From positions 4,139,001-4,203,000 of the forward strand of contig OX352764.1 of the NCBI GenBank assembly GCA_947095585.1: a DNA stretch of 64,000 nt, written 5' to 3'. Source of the DNA: Nephrocerus scutellatus. Its lineage: Eukaryota; Arthropoda; Insecta; Diptera; Pipunculidae. Positions 1 to 12,265 of the stretch are shown here, in pieces. A program made the position numbers and the translations under genes. The first letter of the stretch is position 1. Each line of letters begins with the position of its first letter. Under the pieces are notes generated by a model. The model saw only the letters and a program-made list of their open reading frames with translations. It did not search any database and was not told the origin of the DNA.

Positions 1-864
1 CGCACATCTTTGCTTGATGGTGAAAAAGGGCGAACGTCTCCCATCATCGTTTAACGTCATCGTAAAAAATGATGTCTCCTCTGTTGCTCACTTCCTTGTC
101 CATTGTTTGGCCAATTGTTGTCAACGGTGGCGGCGGCGGCGGCGCATACACATAATTTGTTCATTTCTCAGATATCTACGTTTGTCTTCTGTCTGCTGTC
201 TGTTGTCAGGCAATAATAATGAAATGATTTTCATGTGGTTGTCGTTGTCGTCTTCTATCGCTGGCGACGACAATGACGATAACGATCATTGAATAATGAT
301 CCAGATGATCGCAGAGTGAGCCATAGCTTAGGAAAAATATAAGATCGTTTATTTAACTGTTAACGGAATGTCGGGGTAGACTGCGGTTGCGCTGTAATTT
401 TCTTCTTTTGTTATATAACAAGCGATGTTGCGCATGCGCAGTCACGGTTATAGTGATCGTTGAGCGTGAATTTAGATTGGACTTTTTGATATGTCGGTTA
501 GTATTAATTTTCAAAAAAGTTGGTACAGATTTTTTGGTCCAAGACATCGTCTACTCGTTTTAGGCATCGAGAACTTACGTAAGATACTAAGTTTCGGAGA
601 AAAATCGCCCTGAGCTTTGTCTTAAGAATATTTTTAGGCACACGTATGTAAGGAATTACGAGTTCGGAGACTGCATAATGATAAGAGCATCTTGAGGAGG
701 GAGTGAAGAGGTCGGTAGGGTCCTCGCATGACTTAAGAAGGTTCTGCTCGGAAAGTATTTTGCGGTAGGAATTATGGAGCACGAGAGCGAGGCAGGCCAA
801 GCCTATGCTAGTAGGCACCAAAACGATGAACCAAGGCTAGGGCCTCTTCCAAATACCTGTGGTG
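1..864. other. Intronic or intergenic sequence, nothing recognised
   Basis: I recognise no gene or repeat here. A 105-codon minus-strand open frame at 504-821 has no domain I know and no splice or promoter context. A CGG-type run near 129-145 and GAT/GAC triplets near 265-290 are low-complexity. Confidence 0.4.
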
Positions 865-1583
865 TTTTTCAGGCTTAAATTATGGCGATCAGTGAAGCCT
901 TGTCTTGGCTGAAGAGAAACTTCATATTCGCTAAGGATATCCGTATATTTTCATATAGCCAAGCTGCACTGAAATCCCTGGAATCAGTCTCTACCAATTG
1001 AATTCTAGCCCTTAACAACCGATAATCTCTAATGAAGATGGCGGAGCAGTTCAATATCCACCTGTGTTGGATGCCGGGGACATTCCTCTTTTTAAAGCGG
1101 GATGCTAATGAAAAAACTAACTGTAGGTGGTTAAACGGTACAATTTGCATAACGACAAAACAGACCTGGTCCAAGCTGGATCCGAAACACTCCAAGTGTC
1201 GCACATCGATGCTTTTCTAGGTGACATCACTGGACACTGTCTCATAGGCAGGCGTGCACACAAGACTTGGAGTCTTCTCGAATGACTTCTGCAGAAGCTG
1301 CCTGGATGAGGAGGAGAAGGAGACCATTATCCATCTTCACTGTACTTGTCCAGCCCTATCCCAAAAACCTAAACTCTATATGGGAGCTTTCTTCTACAAC
1401 GACACTAATGATCTGATCAATATTGACATGAGCCTTCTCCTACGGTTCATACGAAGCTCTAATTGGTTCATCGAGTAGGTGCAAAAAAATGTCCTGATCT
1501 GTGTGGTATCACAATGGACCATTGCTGGTCTAAGTGTGTCAAGTTTAAACTGACAGCCACCTTAACCTAACCCAACCTAACCC
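865..1583 (+). mobile_element. Non-LTR retrotransposon 3' fragment (RNase H plus zinc-knuckle tail)
   Basis: This is a broken 3' end of a LOA/I-like non-LTR retrotransposon. In the plus frames one reads an RNase H core (ALSWLKRN, SQAALKSLESVSTN, FNIHLCWMPG) followed by a C-terminal zinc knuckle with CRSC and HLHCTC, then the family ending LLRFIRSSNWF near 1437-1475. Stops and frameshifts interrupt it. A second copy of the same RNase H lies on the minus strand at 45984-46560 and matches closely (SQAALKSMESVSTNT). After the coding tail comes a TTAGG-like run on the complement (1563-1583), probably part of the element's 3' UTR. It is a dead, 5'-truncated copy; clade assignment is by eye. Confidence 0.75.
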
Positions 1584-3395
1584 ATCGACGCCATTTTCAC
1601 AGTGGTAACATCGAAGCCTTATTAGTGGTTCTTGAGGTGGTTTTGTGGGAGTTTTTTTTTGGGTGGGTTTGGATAGCAGGGTGCGGAGGTAATGCCAAGG
1701 TTATCAACTATTAATCTTATAAAGGACGAATGACAGCGAATTCTTAGCCAAAAAACGAGATACTGTAATCGTAACGTTTATAAATCCTGAATATAACGAA
1801 AACCCGTTAATCAAAATCTGAAAAAATTCAAAAACACCAAACTAAAAATCCTGGGCTCGAATTATCACATAATACGTGACTGAATTATGTTGGCTTGGCA
1901 TGATCGCTTACGTGAACGAGTGACGAGTACTGATCATCCAAATGTAAATAATCGTTCACTCGTTAACGTATGGATTTCATTCACTCGTTAACTGATGTCG
2001 TAATTCGACCCCTGTATTCCAAAAATTAGATTTTTTCTTGTTTTTGCTTTTCTTGCTTATCCTTTAAAAAATTAAGATTTGGGATTTAAATATACAGGGA
2101 TCAGGGTTATCGTAAGTGTAACCAACCTTAACATAAGAAAATAAAACAGAATCCTTAGGTCACCTGTTTAGGTACTGAAGTTTCGTGCTTGCGTGTGTTA
2201 CTTTCTGCTACTCACTTTTGCTGTACATCGAAATATTGTGCCATCGATCGATCGCAAATGTTTTTGTTGCATTTAATAAAACATTTCACAGATTGGTAGT
2301 CGACGCCGGTGGCAGTGCGAACCAGTTACGATCACACACACACCGCGCAATCTATCAAATCCAAATATTGATTACCCACCTAATGATACCGGCTGCTCTC
2401 TCTGTACCTTCTTCGGCTTGTTAATTCCTTCCTGTAACTGTCATTGTTATGTGAGTGCAAAATGTTTATTTTTTAATTAATACAAACAATAACCAGCCTC
2501 GAGTTAATAATTTAATAAAAAAATTGTGTACACTTGTAGTGTTGTGAGTTGTGCGGGGACGGCACCTGTTTTCATTGGCAAATCGAAGCGCAAACAACCA
2601 AAACGGAGCACTTTTCGAGATGCAGTCAGGTGATTATCTAACAACCTGAACAACGCTCGCTTTTACTCATAATTACTATCATTCTGTTGTTGTTGTTAAG
2701 CGTTAAACGAATACATACAACATTCAGCTACCTCAGCGGACCGCCTTGCACTCGTTCCACTGATAAGTACTAGAAAGTAGCAAGACAGAAACACGGTGGT
2801 TCTGCAGGCCTGCGAAAAAGTTGAAAGTGTCCCAACACCACTCGAACTTAAACGTGAGTACGACACAAGCAAGCATCACGGTGAGTGGGGAGGAAACTTC
2901 GACTCGCCTCGACACAAAGCTGACCACGAGCCAGCGTATTCGTTATAATTATTTATCAGTGGCGTATTAATTGTTTCTAATTAACAATTACAATAACAAT
3001 TTCGTGTATGGCAAACTACTCTGGCACTTGGCCATCATTGTCCAGAGAGATAAGTTCGAGTGATGTAGTGAACGAGCTGAGGAGGTGATAATTTCTTAGT
3101 GCGAGTCACATAATTTAATGGATGTGGCATTGATAAGGTCGTTCCCGAAGTGGTATTAGCTGGCATAGCAAATCAATTTTCCAAATATAAATTTCTTGAA
3201 TGGAAATCATCATGTGGAGCCATAGTTTTTCCGGACTACGTATACACACAGAGTTATAAAAAATTAACCCTAAAAAATAATTCCCTAATCGGATATACGC
3301 ATGAGTGTGCAATGTTTCAATAAATCGGGTTGATTTTGAAAATTGATGTGTAAACATGTTATTTAATATCAGATAACGATATTTTATATAAAAGA
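1584..3395. other. Spire upstream intron, mostly unique sequence
   Basis: No exon is supported. A short motif, TTCACTCGTTAAC, occurs at about 1954 and 1979, with a reverse-complement relative near 1912. Region 2160-3060 is less AT-rich than its surroundings, but I see no open frame with splice sites that resembles KIND. Confidence 0.4.
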
Positions 3396-3399
3396 CCGC

Positions 3400-3960
3400 C
3401 TCAATACCTACCTTAAAAACCCCGTCAAGATATCCCTCAGAACTACCTCAAGACCCCATAAGGAAATTCCTCAGAGCCTTCCTCGAAAAAACTCATCAAG
3501 AACCCACTCAAAAAAGAATTTAAACCTCCTCAAGATCCTCTCAAGGCCTCCTCAAGAACCTCTCAAGAACCCTACAAGACTCTCCCAATGCGCCCACAAG
3601 ACCCTCTAAAGACCACGCTTACGACCCTCTCTAGAGCCTCTCGAGACTCCTTCAAGACACCATTCCAACCTCCTTAAGGTTCTCTCAATACAACCTCCAA
3701 ACTCCTTCAAGACGCGCTCAAGCCTTCACTTCAGATACCCTCAAAACGCCTTCAGGACCCCAAAAACCTCCTGACGAACCCCTTGAGACCCTCTCAAGAA
3801 CCCACTGAAGAATCTCTTTAAACTCCCTCAAGAACTTCGTCAAGACCCTCTCAAAACCGCCTCAAACCCCCTAAAGACCGTCTTAAAACCAAGTCAAGAC
3901 CCCTGTAAAAACCCCATTAGAACCACATCAAGACCTCCCAAATTTTTATAGAAAGTATCG
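3400..3960. repeat. Degenerate CCTCAAGA-type repeat tract
   Basis: About 550 bp made of imperfect 15-25 bp words such as CCTCAAGA, CCCTCTCAAGA and ACCCCCTC. There is strong strand asymmetry: G is scarce and C and A dominate on the plus strand. It abuts the 60-bp minisatellite that follows. No coding capacity is visible. Confidence 0.8.
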
Positions 3961-4029
3961 GCACAGAAGATACTCACGTTTGCACAGTTTGAATAAAATC
4001 GGGCTTTAGGAAGTGGGTCAAAATTGATA

Positions 4030-5545
4030 ACAAACAAACAATGGGATCACCAGCTCTTCTGGACTGTATCTGTACTGTATGTAATTTTATCCCAGATGTC
4101 TTGGAGTCACTAGCTCCTCTTGGCTGTCTCTGTACCGTATGTGATTTTGTCTCAGAGGTCTTGGGGTCACTAGCTCTTCTTGATTGACTCGGTACCGTAT
4201 GTGATTTGGTCCTAGATGTCTTGGGGTCACTAGCTCTTCTTGACTGTCTCTGTACAGTATGTGATTTTGTCCCAGATGACTCGGGGACACAGGCTCTTGG
4301 GATCACCAGCTCTTCTTGACTGTCTGTCTGTCTGTACCGCATGTGTCTCAGATGTCTTGTGGTCACTAGCTCCTTATGACTGTCTCTGTAACGTATGTGA
4401 TTTTGTCCCAAATGTCTTGGGGTCACAGGCCTTTCTTGACTGTCTCTTTACCGTATGTGATTTTGTTCCAGGTGTCTTGTGGTCACTAGCTCTTCTTAAC
4501 TGCCTCTGTACTGTATGTTGCTTTGGCCCAACTATCTTGACCTATGTGATTTTGTCCCAGATGTCTTCGGATCACCAGCTCTTCATGACTGTCTCTGTAC
4601 CGTATGTGATTTTGCCCGAGGTGTTTTGGGATCATCAGCTGTTCTTGACTGTCTCTGTACCGTATGTGATTTTGTGTGAGTTGTCTTGTGGTCACTAGCG
4701 CTTCTTAACTGCCTCTGTACTGTATGTTGCTTTGGCCCAACTCTATTGACCGTATGTGATTTTGTCCCAGATGTCTTCGGATCACCAGCTTTTTATGACT
4801 GTCTCGGTACCGTATGTGATTTTGTCTCAGATGTCTTGTGGTCACTAGCTCTTTTTAACTGCCTGTATGTTACTTTGGCCCAACTATCTTGACCTAGGTG
4901 ATTTTGTCCCAGATGTCTTCGGATCACCAGCTCTTCATGACTGTCTCTGTACCGTATGTGATTTTGCCCGAGGTGTTTTGGGATCATCAGCTGTTCTTGA
5001 CTGTCTCTGTACCGTATGTGATTTTGTGTGAGTTGTCTTGTGGTCACTAGCGCTTCTTAACTGCCTCTGTACTGTATGTTGCTTTGGCCCAACTGTATTG
5101 ACCGTATGTGATTTTGTCCCAGATGTCTTCGGATCACCAGCTTTTTATGACTGTCTCGGTACCGTATGTGATTTTGTCTCAGATGTCTTGTGGTCACTAG
5201 CTCTTTTTAACTGCCTGTATGTTACTTTGGCCCAACTATCTTGACCTAGGTGATTTTGTCCCAGATGTCTTCGGATCACCAGCTTTTTATGACTGTCTCG
5301 GTACCGTATGTGATTTTGCCCCAGATATCTTGGAATCACGAGCTCTTTTGACTGCCTCGGTATTGTATGTGATTTTGTCCCAGGTGTCTTGGATAACCAG
5401 CCTTTATTGACTGTCTCTGTACCGTATGTGATTTTGTCCCAGATATCTTAGGATCACCTGCTCTTCTTGACTGTCTCTGTACCGTATGTGATTTCGTCCC
5501 AGGTCTGTTGGGATATCCAGAGATCTCCAGCTCTTGACTGCTTCG
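4030..5545. repeat. 60-bp minisatellite with 352-bp higher-order duplication
   Basis: The core is a roughly 60-bp unit containing GTACCGTATGTGATTTTGTC, then CCAGATGTCTTGGGATCAC, then AGCTCTTCTTGACTGTCTC. The first units repeat every 60 bp (about 4074, 4134, 4194, 4254). Between about 4490 and 5240 a block of several variant units is duplicated at an offset of 352 bp, for example 4686-4892 against 5038-5244. Open frames on both strands are by-products of the periodicity, since 60 is a multiple of 3. Confidence 0.93.
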
Positions 5546-7818
5546 GGACCGTTTCAGCTCCAGCTTATGGGTTATCTTAGCAGAATTACCTCATTCCATG
5601 TGAGAAATTATATTCTCATCGCACCTTCAAGGTTCATGTGCAGTTGTTTAGCATCTCCAGTGTTTGCGTATCACTTATCCAACACTTAACTACCTAACTA
5701 CTGCGGATAGTAACGGTAACTAAAACTTGCTAACTAAACATTTTTTTTCAATAAATAAAAAAACCGATTAGCAGGTTGTTGTTGTTGTTTCGGACGGATG
5801 AAAAAAACTAACACCTGCCTGACTGGCTCACTAACTGACTGAAGTTAACGTTTTGCAATTATTACTTCCTTCCATTAGAAGAAACTACCGTAAGTAGGTT
5901 TACTGTTTTGTTGTTAAGTTGACCGTTAGTCTCACTGTAGAACAGACACAAAGTGCACAAAGGTTTAGTGTCCAGCGGATTCCTCTTATCATAAAACTCA
6001 CAAACTGACACCAATTGTGCCCTTGGAACATCATGGCTAATTTCCAATACAGCGTACAGCCACTCCACTTAATTAAATAAAAAAAAATGGCTTGTCGATG
6101 AAGAAGAGGAAGAGTAGGAAGAAGAGTGTCAGGCGGATGAAGAGATCGCTGAAGTTGGCGTAACAAATGGTTAACAACAGTCTCCGGAAATTGCATCTCA
6201 CGATGCACACATCTCAATGGCCAGTGTTTGTCGAGAGTACTCTACTCCTAATTGGCGAGCGAATACTGATGCAGAGATTTCCATTTTATGATACTCGTTT
6301 GGTGGTGAAGCTGGGGATATTGCTTCAAGTGACGCAACAAAAACATCAATAGGACGATGATGATGATGAATATCATTGCAATGAGGAGAACTAATGGATG
6401 GAGCATTATCATCTCAGCAGAGAGGAAAATCTAAGAGCCTCTTGAGAGTGCATCAAGCGTGAATGTGCAAGTAAACGCAGTGCACTTCTATTCTTTCTGA
6501 ACAGTGTCGTCACTGGGAGTGTATGAACCATCGACTTTATTGCAGACAATCGTCTTCTGTAAGAACATAATTCATATATTTTCAACCGTAAACTTGAAGC
6601 ACCCACACCACCTGCAACTCCCTGTCCACTACCCAAATTATCCCATAAACTCCTTCCCACCTTTCGATGTCTCAAGTGAAAGTATATTATTGTCTCCACA
6701 CTTGGAAATTTGATCACAGGCACAGACACAACTCGGTTTCCAATAATTAATGTTGCCCGCAAATCGCATTCATTACAGACGTCCGAACACCACGCAGAGG
6801 TGGTGGCACACGTTGTTTGCTGCCAGCGGCTGCAACAAAGCCATCAGAGTTCCAATTGATTTGAAGACCATGTTATGACTGTCCGAGGAGTGTGTAAGTA
6901 AAAATTAATTGGACAGACGATCGCTCATGTGGTTAGGCGGAACGCTGGAACGCGCAACGACGACCAGACAAACCATCATTGTTTCGCATTGGACCTTGTA
7001 GTGGAGCGGCGATAGTGAGTGAGGCCAAGAGTACGCGATCGATGCTAGACGTTCGTGTGCTATGCAAGTGCACAATTGTTGTAATCATTGGCAATTTTCT
7101 TCCTCTTGACCACTGATGAAGGTGGTGCTACCGCAGCTGACTAAAGATGACGACGCTAATGATGATTTCCGATTGATGGCTTGCCTCGCCAATGACGATG
7201 ACTGTGGCCCCGGCCAATCGGACGCAATAATTTAAATTGCATTTGTTTATCGGACAAACGATTTGATGTTGGATGTCCGTCTGGCTCTGCCGATTAGTCA
7301 CACATCTCTTGGAAGTCACATCATCCGAATGACATGAAGTTGTTCAACGATTGCGTGTTGTATGTGGCTGGTTTTAATGCGCACCGTAGAGTAATTGTAA
7401 AGCTATAACTGGACGATCAGAACCTGCAACGCAGCCTTAAATTAAGTCATTAAGCTGGCGAATTAGTTAGCTGGAATATCTGATATTAGTCTGGTCAAAA
7501 TGGAATCCAATTAGGCTTAATATGCGCCTTCGACAAAAGAAGGCGGTACAAAAAACAAGGCCAACAAAACATAAACTTCCGGGATAAATACAAATTTACT
7601 GGGGGAAAAACTGAATCTGCCGTTTATAGCAGGAATTGCTGATCAATAACACAAGCAATTGACCTGGATTTTTGTCTTTTGTCTGGGTGTAATGGGTGTA
7701 CTCCGTAACTCTGTACACCCATTACACCCAGTTCACCCAGTACACCAAGTACACCCAGTGAGTAAACTGATTATTGCCAGAGTTTTAACCCCACCCCTTC
7801 TTTGTGGTGGATTTTTTC
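5546..7818. other. Spire upstream intron, no gene recognised
   Basis: Mixed unique sequence with GAT/GAA triplet runs near 6090-6150 and 6350-6375. A short CACCCA/GTACACC repeat lies at 7686-7760, where GTGTACTCCG is followed by its near-complement and then by repeated TACACCCAGT-like words. A good splice-donor-like GTGTAAGTA occurs near 6892, but all three frames before it are closed, so it cannot end a coding exon. Confidence 0.4.
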
Positions 7819-7820
7819 TA

Positions 7821-8919
7821 CGAGGGGTCTATTTTCAGTACCTATGCTTAACGACTTATAACATCCCTGACTAAAAACCTGCTTAAAATTGCTTAACGTC
7901 ATTTTCGAACGACTTCTGTCAAAATGTATGACAGATGAATCGTGTAGTTTTGTTTTGTTTTGATAGCTGTTGAAAAAGGACAAGTTTGTGTTTGCTCTCA
8001 ACCTAGAAAAAAGAGTAATGCTTCGATTCCTTTTCTTGGATAGGAAGATGTGTGAGGAAATCAAAGTGAAGTTGTATGGCGTTTTTAAGTACCATGCACC
8101 ATCGATGAAAACTATCAGATATTGGTTTAATGAATACAAGCGTGTTCGGCCACGTCCACACACATCCGTTTGTGATGAAGAATGCCCAGGCCTTCCGCTT
8201 AAGATGGTTACGGAGGATATGGTCCTCAAAATCCCCGATATCGTGTAAGCATAATGGCGAATAAAAACCAGAGAGGATGCTAACATTACAATTAACCTTC
8301 GCGGAAAATTGGGCATAAGAAAACTATCGGTGCGATGGGTGTCCCGTTTGCTCACAGTGGAACAAAATTCCATGATAAATTCCATGCGCAATCCGAAACA
8401 GTGCCTGTTGTCGCAAAATAGATCCATCACAAGGCATTATATTCACCACCAGAAGGGAAGGACAATGACGACGCTGTACTATGCTGACTTATTAGGCCGA
8501 TTTGACACTGAATTGAAGAGAAAACGTCCTTATTTGCCGAAAAAATAGTAAACTGGCACTTTGACAACACACCAACTCACTCGTCCGCAATCGCCACACT
8601 AAAACTAATCGAACTACGCTACGAATTCCTGCCTCATCAACCTTATTCTCCAGATTTTGCGACCTTGCTTTTGTTTCCAAATACAGTAAAATGGCCAGAC
8701 GGAAATCGGTTAACGCCCGTTAAACGAAGAGGTCATCGCCGCTGAAACAGAAGACTATTTTCCACAGAGTTCGACAAATCATATTTTTTGGATGGCTTAA
8801 AAAATTTGAATTTCGCTGGACTATATAAATCGAGCTGAAAGAAGACTATGTCGAGAAATAAATAAAAAAAAAATTTCTTAAATCCTTTCCTAGCACTGGT
8901 ACTTATCATACAGCCCTCG
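7821..8919 (+). mobile_element. Mariner-family DNA transposon, inactive copy
   Basis: A roughly 1.1 kb element flanked by TA on both sides (7819-7820 and 8920-8921). Both ends carry the same inverted terminal sequence: the left starts CGAGGGGTCTATTTTCAGTA and the right, reverse-complemented, starts CGAGGGCTGTATGATAAGTA. The interior encodes a broken transposase: HFDNTPTHSS near 8560, YEFLPHQPYSPDF near 8620 and EFDKSYFLDGLKN near 8765. These are typical of mariner DD34D transposases. At the place of the third catalytic aspartate (35 residues after the DN aspartate) a leucine is read. Many stops and frameshifts also make it non-functional. Subfamily (irritans/mellifera-like) is a guess. Confidence 0.85.
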
Positions 8920-9257
8920 TACTCTGTAAGAAATTAAGCCACTTGATGGCTTTAAAAGGAATGATTCACATTCACTTTATCCGTCTATTTTACTTTTTTC
9001 TAATCGTATCATCTCATGTGTTTCCATGTGAAGAATTTTACAAGCTAAGACTGGTAAGCCGAGTGGACAAGCACTGCCACAAAAGCTACCACGAATATGG
9101 GTAATAAGTAACAGGCGTAGCAGTTTACATTGCCATAAAGTCCACCCCTAGTCTTACTATTCATCTCATCTAACATGAGAACTGCGGATATCACAGTAAT
9201 TACGGAAATTATATGTGGAGCTACTTCTTAACACCACCAACCCTTGGGGTTCTGATG
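8920..9257. other. Intronic sequence, nothing recognised
   Basis: Unique-looking AT-rich sequence between the mariner and the GTTT microsatellite. No open frame or motif of note. Confidence 0.4.
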
Positions 9258-9394
9258 GTGTTTGTTTGTTTGTTTGTTTGTTTGTTTGTTTGTTTGTTTG
9301 TTTGTTTGTCTGTTTGTTTGTTTGTTTGTTTGTTTGTCTGTTTGTCTGTTTGTCTGTTTGTTTGTTTGTTTGTTTGTTTGTTTGTTTGTTTGTT
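9258..9394. repeat. (GTTT)n microsatellite
   Basis: About 34 near-perfect GTTT tetramers with a few GTCT interruptions, running open in three plus frames as Val-Cys-Leu-Phe repeats. The right flank (9395-9460) matches the repeats at 59812 and 60597, which carry a short GTTTGTCGGTTTGTC run at the same place. The tract therefore looks like an expansion inside a copy of that dispersed family. Confidence 0.95.
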
Positions 9395-9500
9395 CGTATA
9401 TTTCCACTTCTACCAGTAAAAATTTTATGGGACTTGTTTTAAAACATACATTGTCGAAATTTGAAGCAACGCCTAGTTGACGTCAATCGCCATTTGCACG
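9395..9500 (+). repeat. Fragment of dispersed family shared with 59812-60800
   Basis: Contains TATTTCCACTTCTACCAGT followed by TTTTATGGGACTTGTTTTAA, matching 59915-59965 and 60705-60765. Sequence after about 9455 diverges. Confidence 0.65.
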
Positions 9501-9539
9501 ACTGACATATTTGGCATAAATTCTGTTATAAACTGTCAG

Positions 9540-10130
9540 CATCTTGCATCATGATTATGAAAATATTGTTCTTGTTAGTGCAACGAAACGCTTTCCCATC
9601 TTTATCTTCGAAGCTAAATGAACCCAATTCGAAAACCCCAGTAAAAAGTAACTACGTTTGACTACGTTTATGAACTCTAAGAAAAATTGTGGCAGAACAA
9701 CAGAACCTTGTGGTGAATTCAAAACTATAAAATCGTCCAAACTAAACTAAGCTGATGGGTTGTCTCAAAGAGAATTTCTAATCCAATGAAGAAGACTTAC
9801 ATGGAGTCCATAAGTAAGAATTTGCCCATTTTTCCCCAGCAGAATTACAAGAGTTGACCGTAACTCTATCAAAAGACTTGGAAATATCGAGAGCTTTCAG
9901 TTTTTTTAGGTTCTTATTACATTTTTGTCTGTCAAAATTCGTCTTTTAGAAAAATTATTACTCTGATCGAGATTCATCTGACAAAATAAATAAATTCTCT
10001 TCCCCTCTGTGTCTACTTTCGTTTTCTGGTGTCTTTTTTTCTCAAATTCCAATCGTCTAATGTTTCCCTCCATCTGTTGGAAACCTGAAGCATGAGCTGG
10101 AGATTTGGAGAGCTCTTCAAGTACGTTTTA
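9540..10130 (-). mobile_element. Jockey/CR1-like reverse transcriptase fragment
   Basis: Read on the minus strand with frameshifts, this gives KALDISKSFDRV near 9900 (RT motif with the first catalytic Asp), then NSPQGSVVLPQFFLEFINV near 9690, matching the GVPQGSVLSP...FLIFIND block of Jockey-superfamily RTs. Upstream (10000-10130) a charged stretch fits the linker before RT. The catalytic YADD box is not visible, so the copy is truncated and dead. Confidence 0.7.
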
Positions 10131-10189
10131 AAATAATGTTGTCATCGTGCTTGAAAGCAACATAACATTTTCAAAATCATATATCGAAT

Positions 10190-10250
10190 ACACACACATA
10201 TTTACACACACACACACACACACACGCAAACATACACATACATAAAGAAA
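10190..10250. repeat. (CA)n microsatellite
   Basis: Short ACACAC run with CATA interruptions at about 10192-10240. Confidence 0.9.
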
Positions 10251-10680
10251 TACTTTTTTTATTGATGCTCGCTTATTAATTAACATTCGAGAATGCAACA
10301 GTAAAACGACTTACACACATATACACTGCAAATCACTTGATTGAAGCCACTTGAGAAATTTTTAATAAAGCAAAAGATTACAAAATATTTATATATTTTG
10401 GTTTTTAAACAAATTTACATATATACCTTACAATCAAAATCCATTTTGTTCTACTTAATGGCCTTTTACCTTAATTACAACCTTAATTTATTATGTTATT
10501 GTCCGCTAATAATCAGTGTAAAGCCATTTTTACCATTGCTCTGTAAGACGGCTTCCAATTAAATCACAGTTTTTGACGTGACAACGACCCACTACGGATA
10601 CCCTACATGTTAAATGACACACTGTTATGTCCTATGTTAAATGTCAATATTTTATGTCTCGTTTCCCGTATACCTAGAGA

Positions 10681-11960
10681 AAGGTTAACGTAGTCTTTAT
10701 CCGTAAACCAGGAAATATGCCTAATAAGCTGCCTAAATCATACAGTCTAACATCAGTTGTTCTCAAAATTATGGAGAGACTTATTGATGCTCATATCAGA
10801 GCCTGCCTAGATAAGTCTACCCTCTACACTTAAGTCAGTTTGCATACTTTTCGTTCCAAATAAATAGCTTTGTGTGATTTCTTTGACATTGAGGGTGGTG
10901 CTTTCGATAACACTGGCTACGACTGAATTACAAGAGCAATCAGAAGGAGAGGTATCGATAAGAATAATGGATAAGGGCCATGCTTGAAAGTCGAGTCATC
11001 ACTTCCTCCTCAGGGGGAGTGTCTGTGTCGGTGACTGCAGCTAAGGGCTGTCCGCAAGGACTTGTCCTCTATCCCTATCTATGGAGACTCGTGATAGACA
11101 ACCTTTTAGCGAACTACATACATCAGGCTACGTTGCCATTAGTTATGCTGATGATTTGGCGATCATAATTAGTCGTTAAGCACAACACGACCCTATAAAT
11201 GTCATGCAATGTGCGTTACTTTACGTCATAGAATGGTGCAACATAGAAGGGCTTTATATTAATCCTTGCTAAACTGTTCTAGGGCCTTTAACGAAACGAA
11301 GAATGTCCGAGCTGAGACCTATAATAATAAAAGGCACAACATTAGAGTATTCCAGTGAGGTTAAATATCTCAAAGTCATCCTTGAAAAATGACTTAACTG
11401 GAATTCTGCTATCAAGTCCGCCATCGAACGCGCCACTAGGGCTCTGTGGGCCAGTAGTCGCCTGTAGACGGCAGAACTTTGGGTCTAAAAAGATACATTG
11501 GATGTATACTATGATGGTGAGACCAATTATCACGTACGCGGCCATCATATGGTGGCCGAAAGTTCTTGAACGGACACCGGTAATTAAGCTTCAGAAGCTG
11601 CAAAGAATTGCCTAAAACGGGTGCCATGCGCACCTGCCCTACGACAATCTTCATTAGGAAGGCGGCCGCTAGATGCGCTATTAAGCTGCATCTAGAATAA
11701 AGGTACAAACCAGGTGACTACGTGGGACACCTGAAAATTCTTGACTCAAATTAAGAAAAAGACATGTTTTGCACTATCCCTGACACCATGGTCAGGGAGT
11801 ACTGTTTTGGTAGGTTATTTGAGGTTAAAATATTGGACCGGGCAATCTGGTTAATGGTGTTCCAGCACTGGACGATAAAGGTCTGATCTGGTACACAGAC
11901 GGATCGAAGATGGAGTCTAGAGTGGAAGCTGGAAGTTTCCAACAGCAGGTTTAGAAAAGT
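10681..11960 (+). mobile_element. LOA-like non-LTR retrotransposon RT/RNase H relic
   Basis: Reading the plus frames in order: FIRKPGN then YSLTSVVLKIMERLIDAHIR (finger region, 10690-10800), FDIEGGAFDNTGYD (palm, near 10890), GCPQGLVLYPYLWRLVIDNL (near 11050), the catalytic YADDLAI at 11144-11164, then thumb sequence including MYTMMVRPIITYAAIIWWPK (11503-11570). An RNase H start, GLIWYTDGSK, follows near 11880-11910. Several stops and at least three frame changes separate these blocks. A related copy lies at 33600-35075. Order and motifs fit the LOA/Jockey group; clade is inferred by eye. Confidence 0.8.
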
Positions 11961-12265
11961 GCCCTCAATCAATCAAGTGACACGCAGTGTACATACATAC
12001 ATACTGACAAACTGAGAATTTCTTTTTAGCTTGCATTTGAGTTAATAACCAAAAGTTTTTATGTTAACCCCCCACCCAAAAAGAAGAGAGATTCGAACTA
12101 TGCATGTCTTATCCATTTGCATGAGACGTTTGTGATTATTTTCCGTTACCGTTACCATTAGATTTTTATTTTCAAACTAAGTTTTCACGTTGAAAGTTTA
12201 AAAGTGAAATTTATCTGACTTTGACTAACATTTATTTTCTCTCCTTCCCAATCAACAAATCATAG

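Noticed and set aside
3974..5410. Repeat-protein gene (many overlapping 60-150 codon frames)
   Set aside because: A 60-bp minisatellite read in several frames on both strands, with no start context or splice support.
6840..6900. Strong donor-like GTGTAAGTA as the end of a KIND exon
   Set aside because: All three frames close within a few codons upstream, and no KIND-like peptide is readable.
9213..9480. Three long Val-Cys-Leu-Phe repeat frames
   Set aside because: Pure translation of a GTTT microsatellite.
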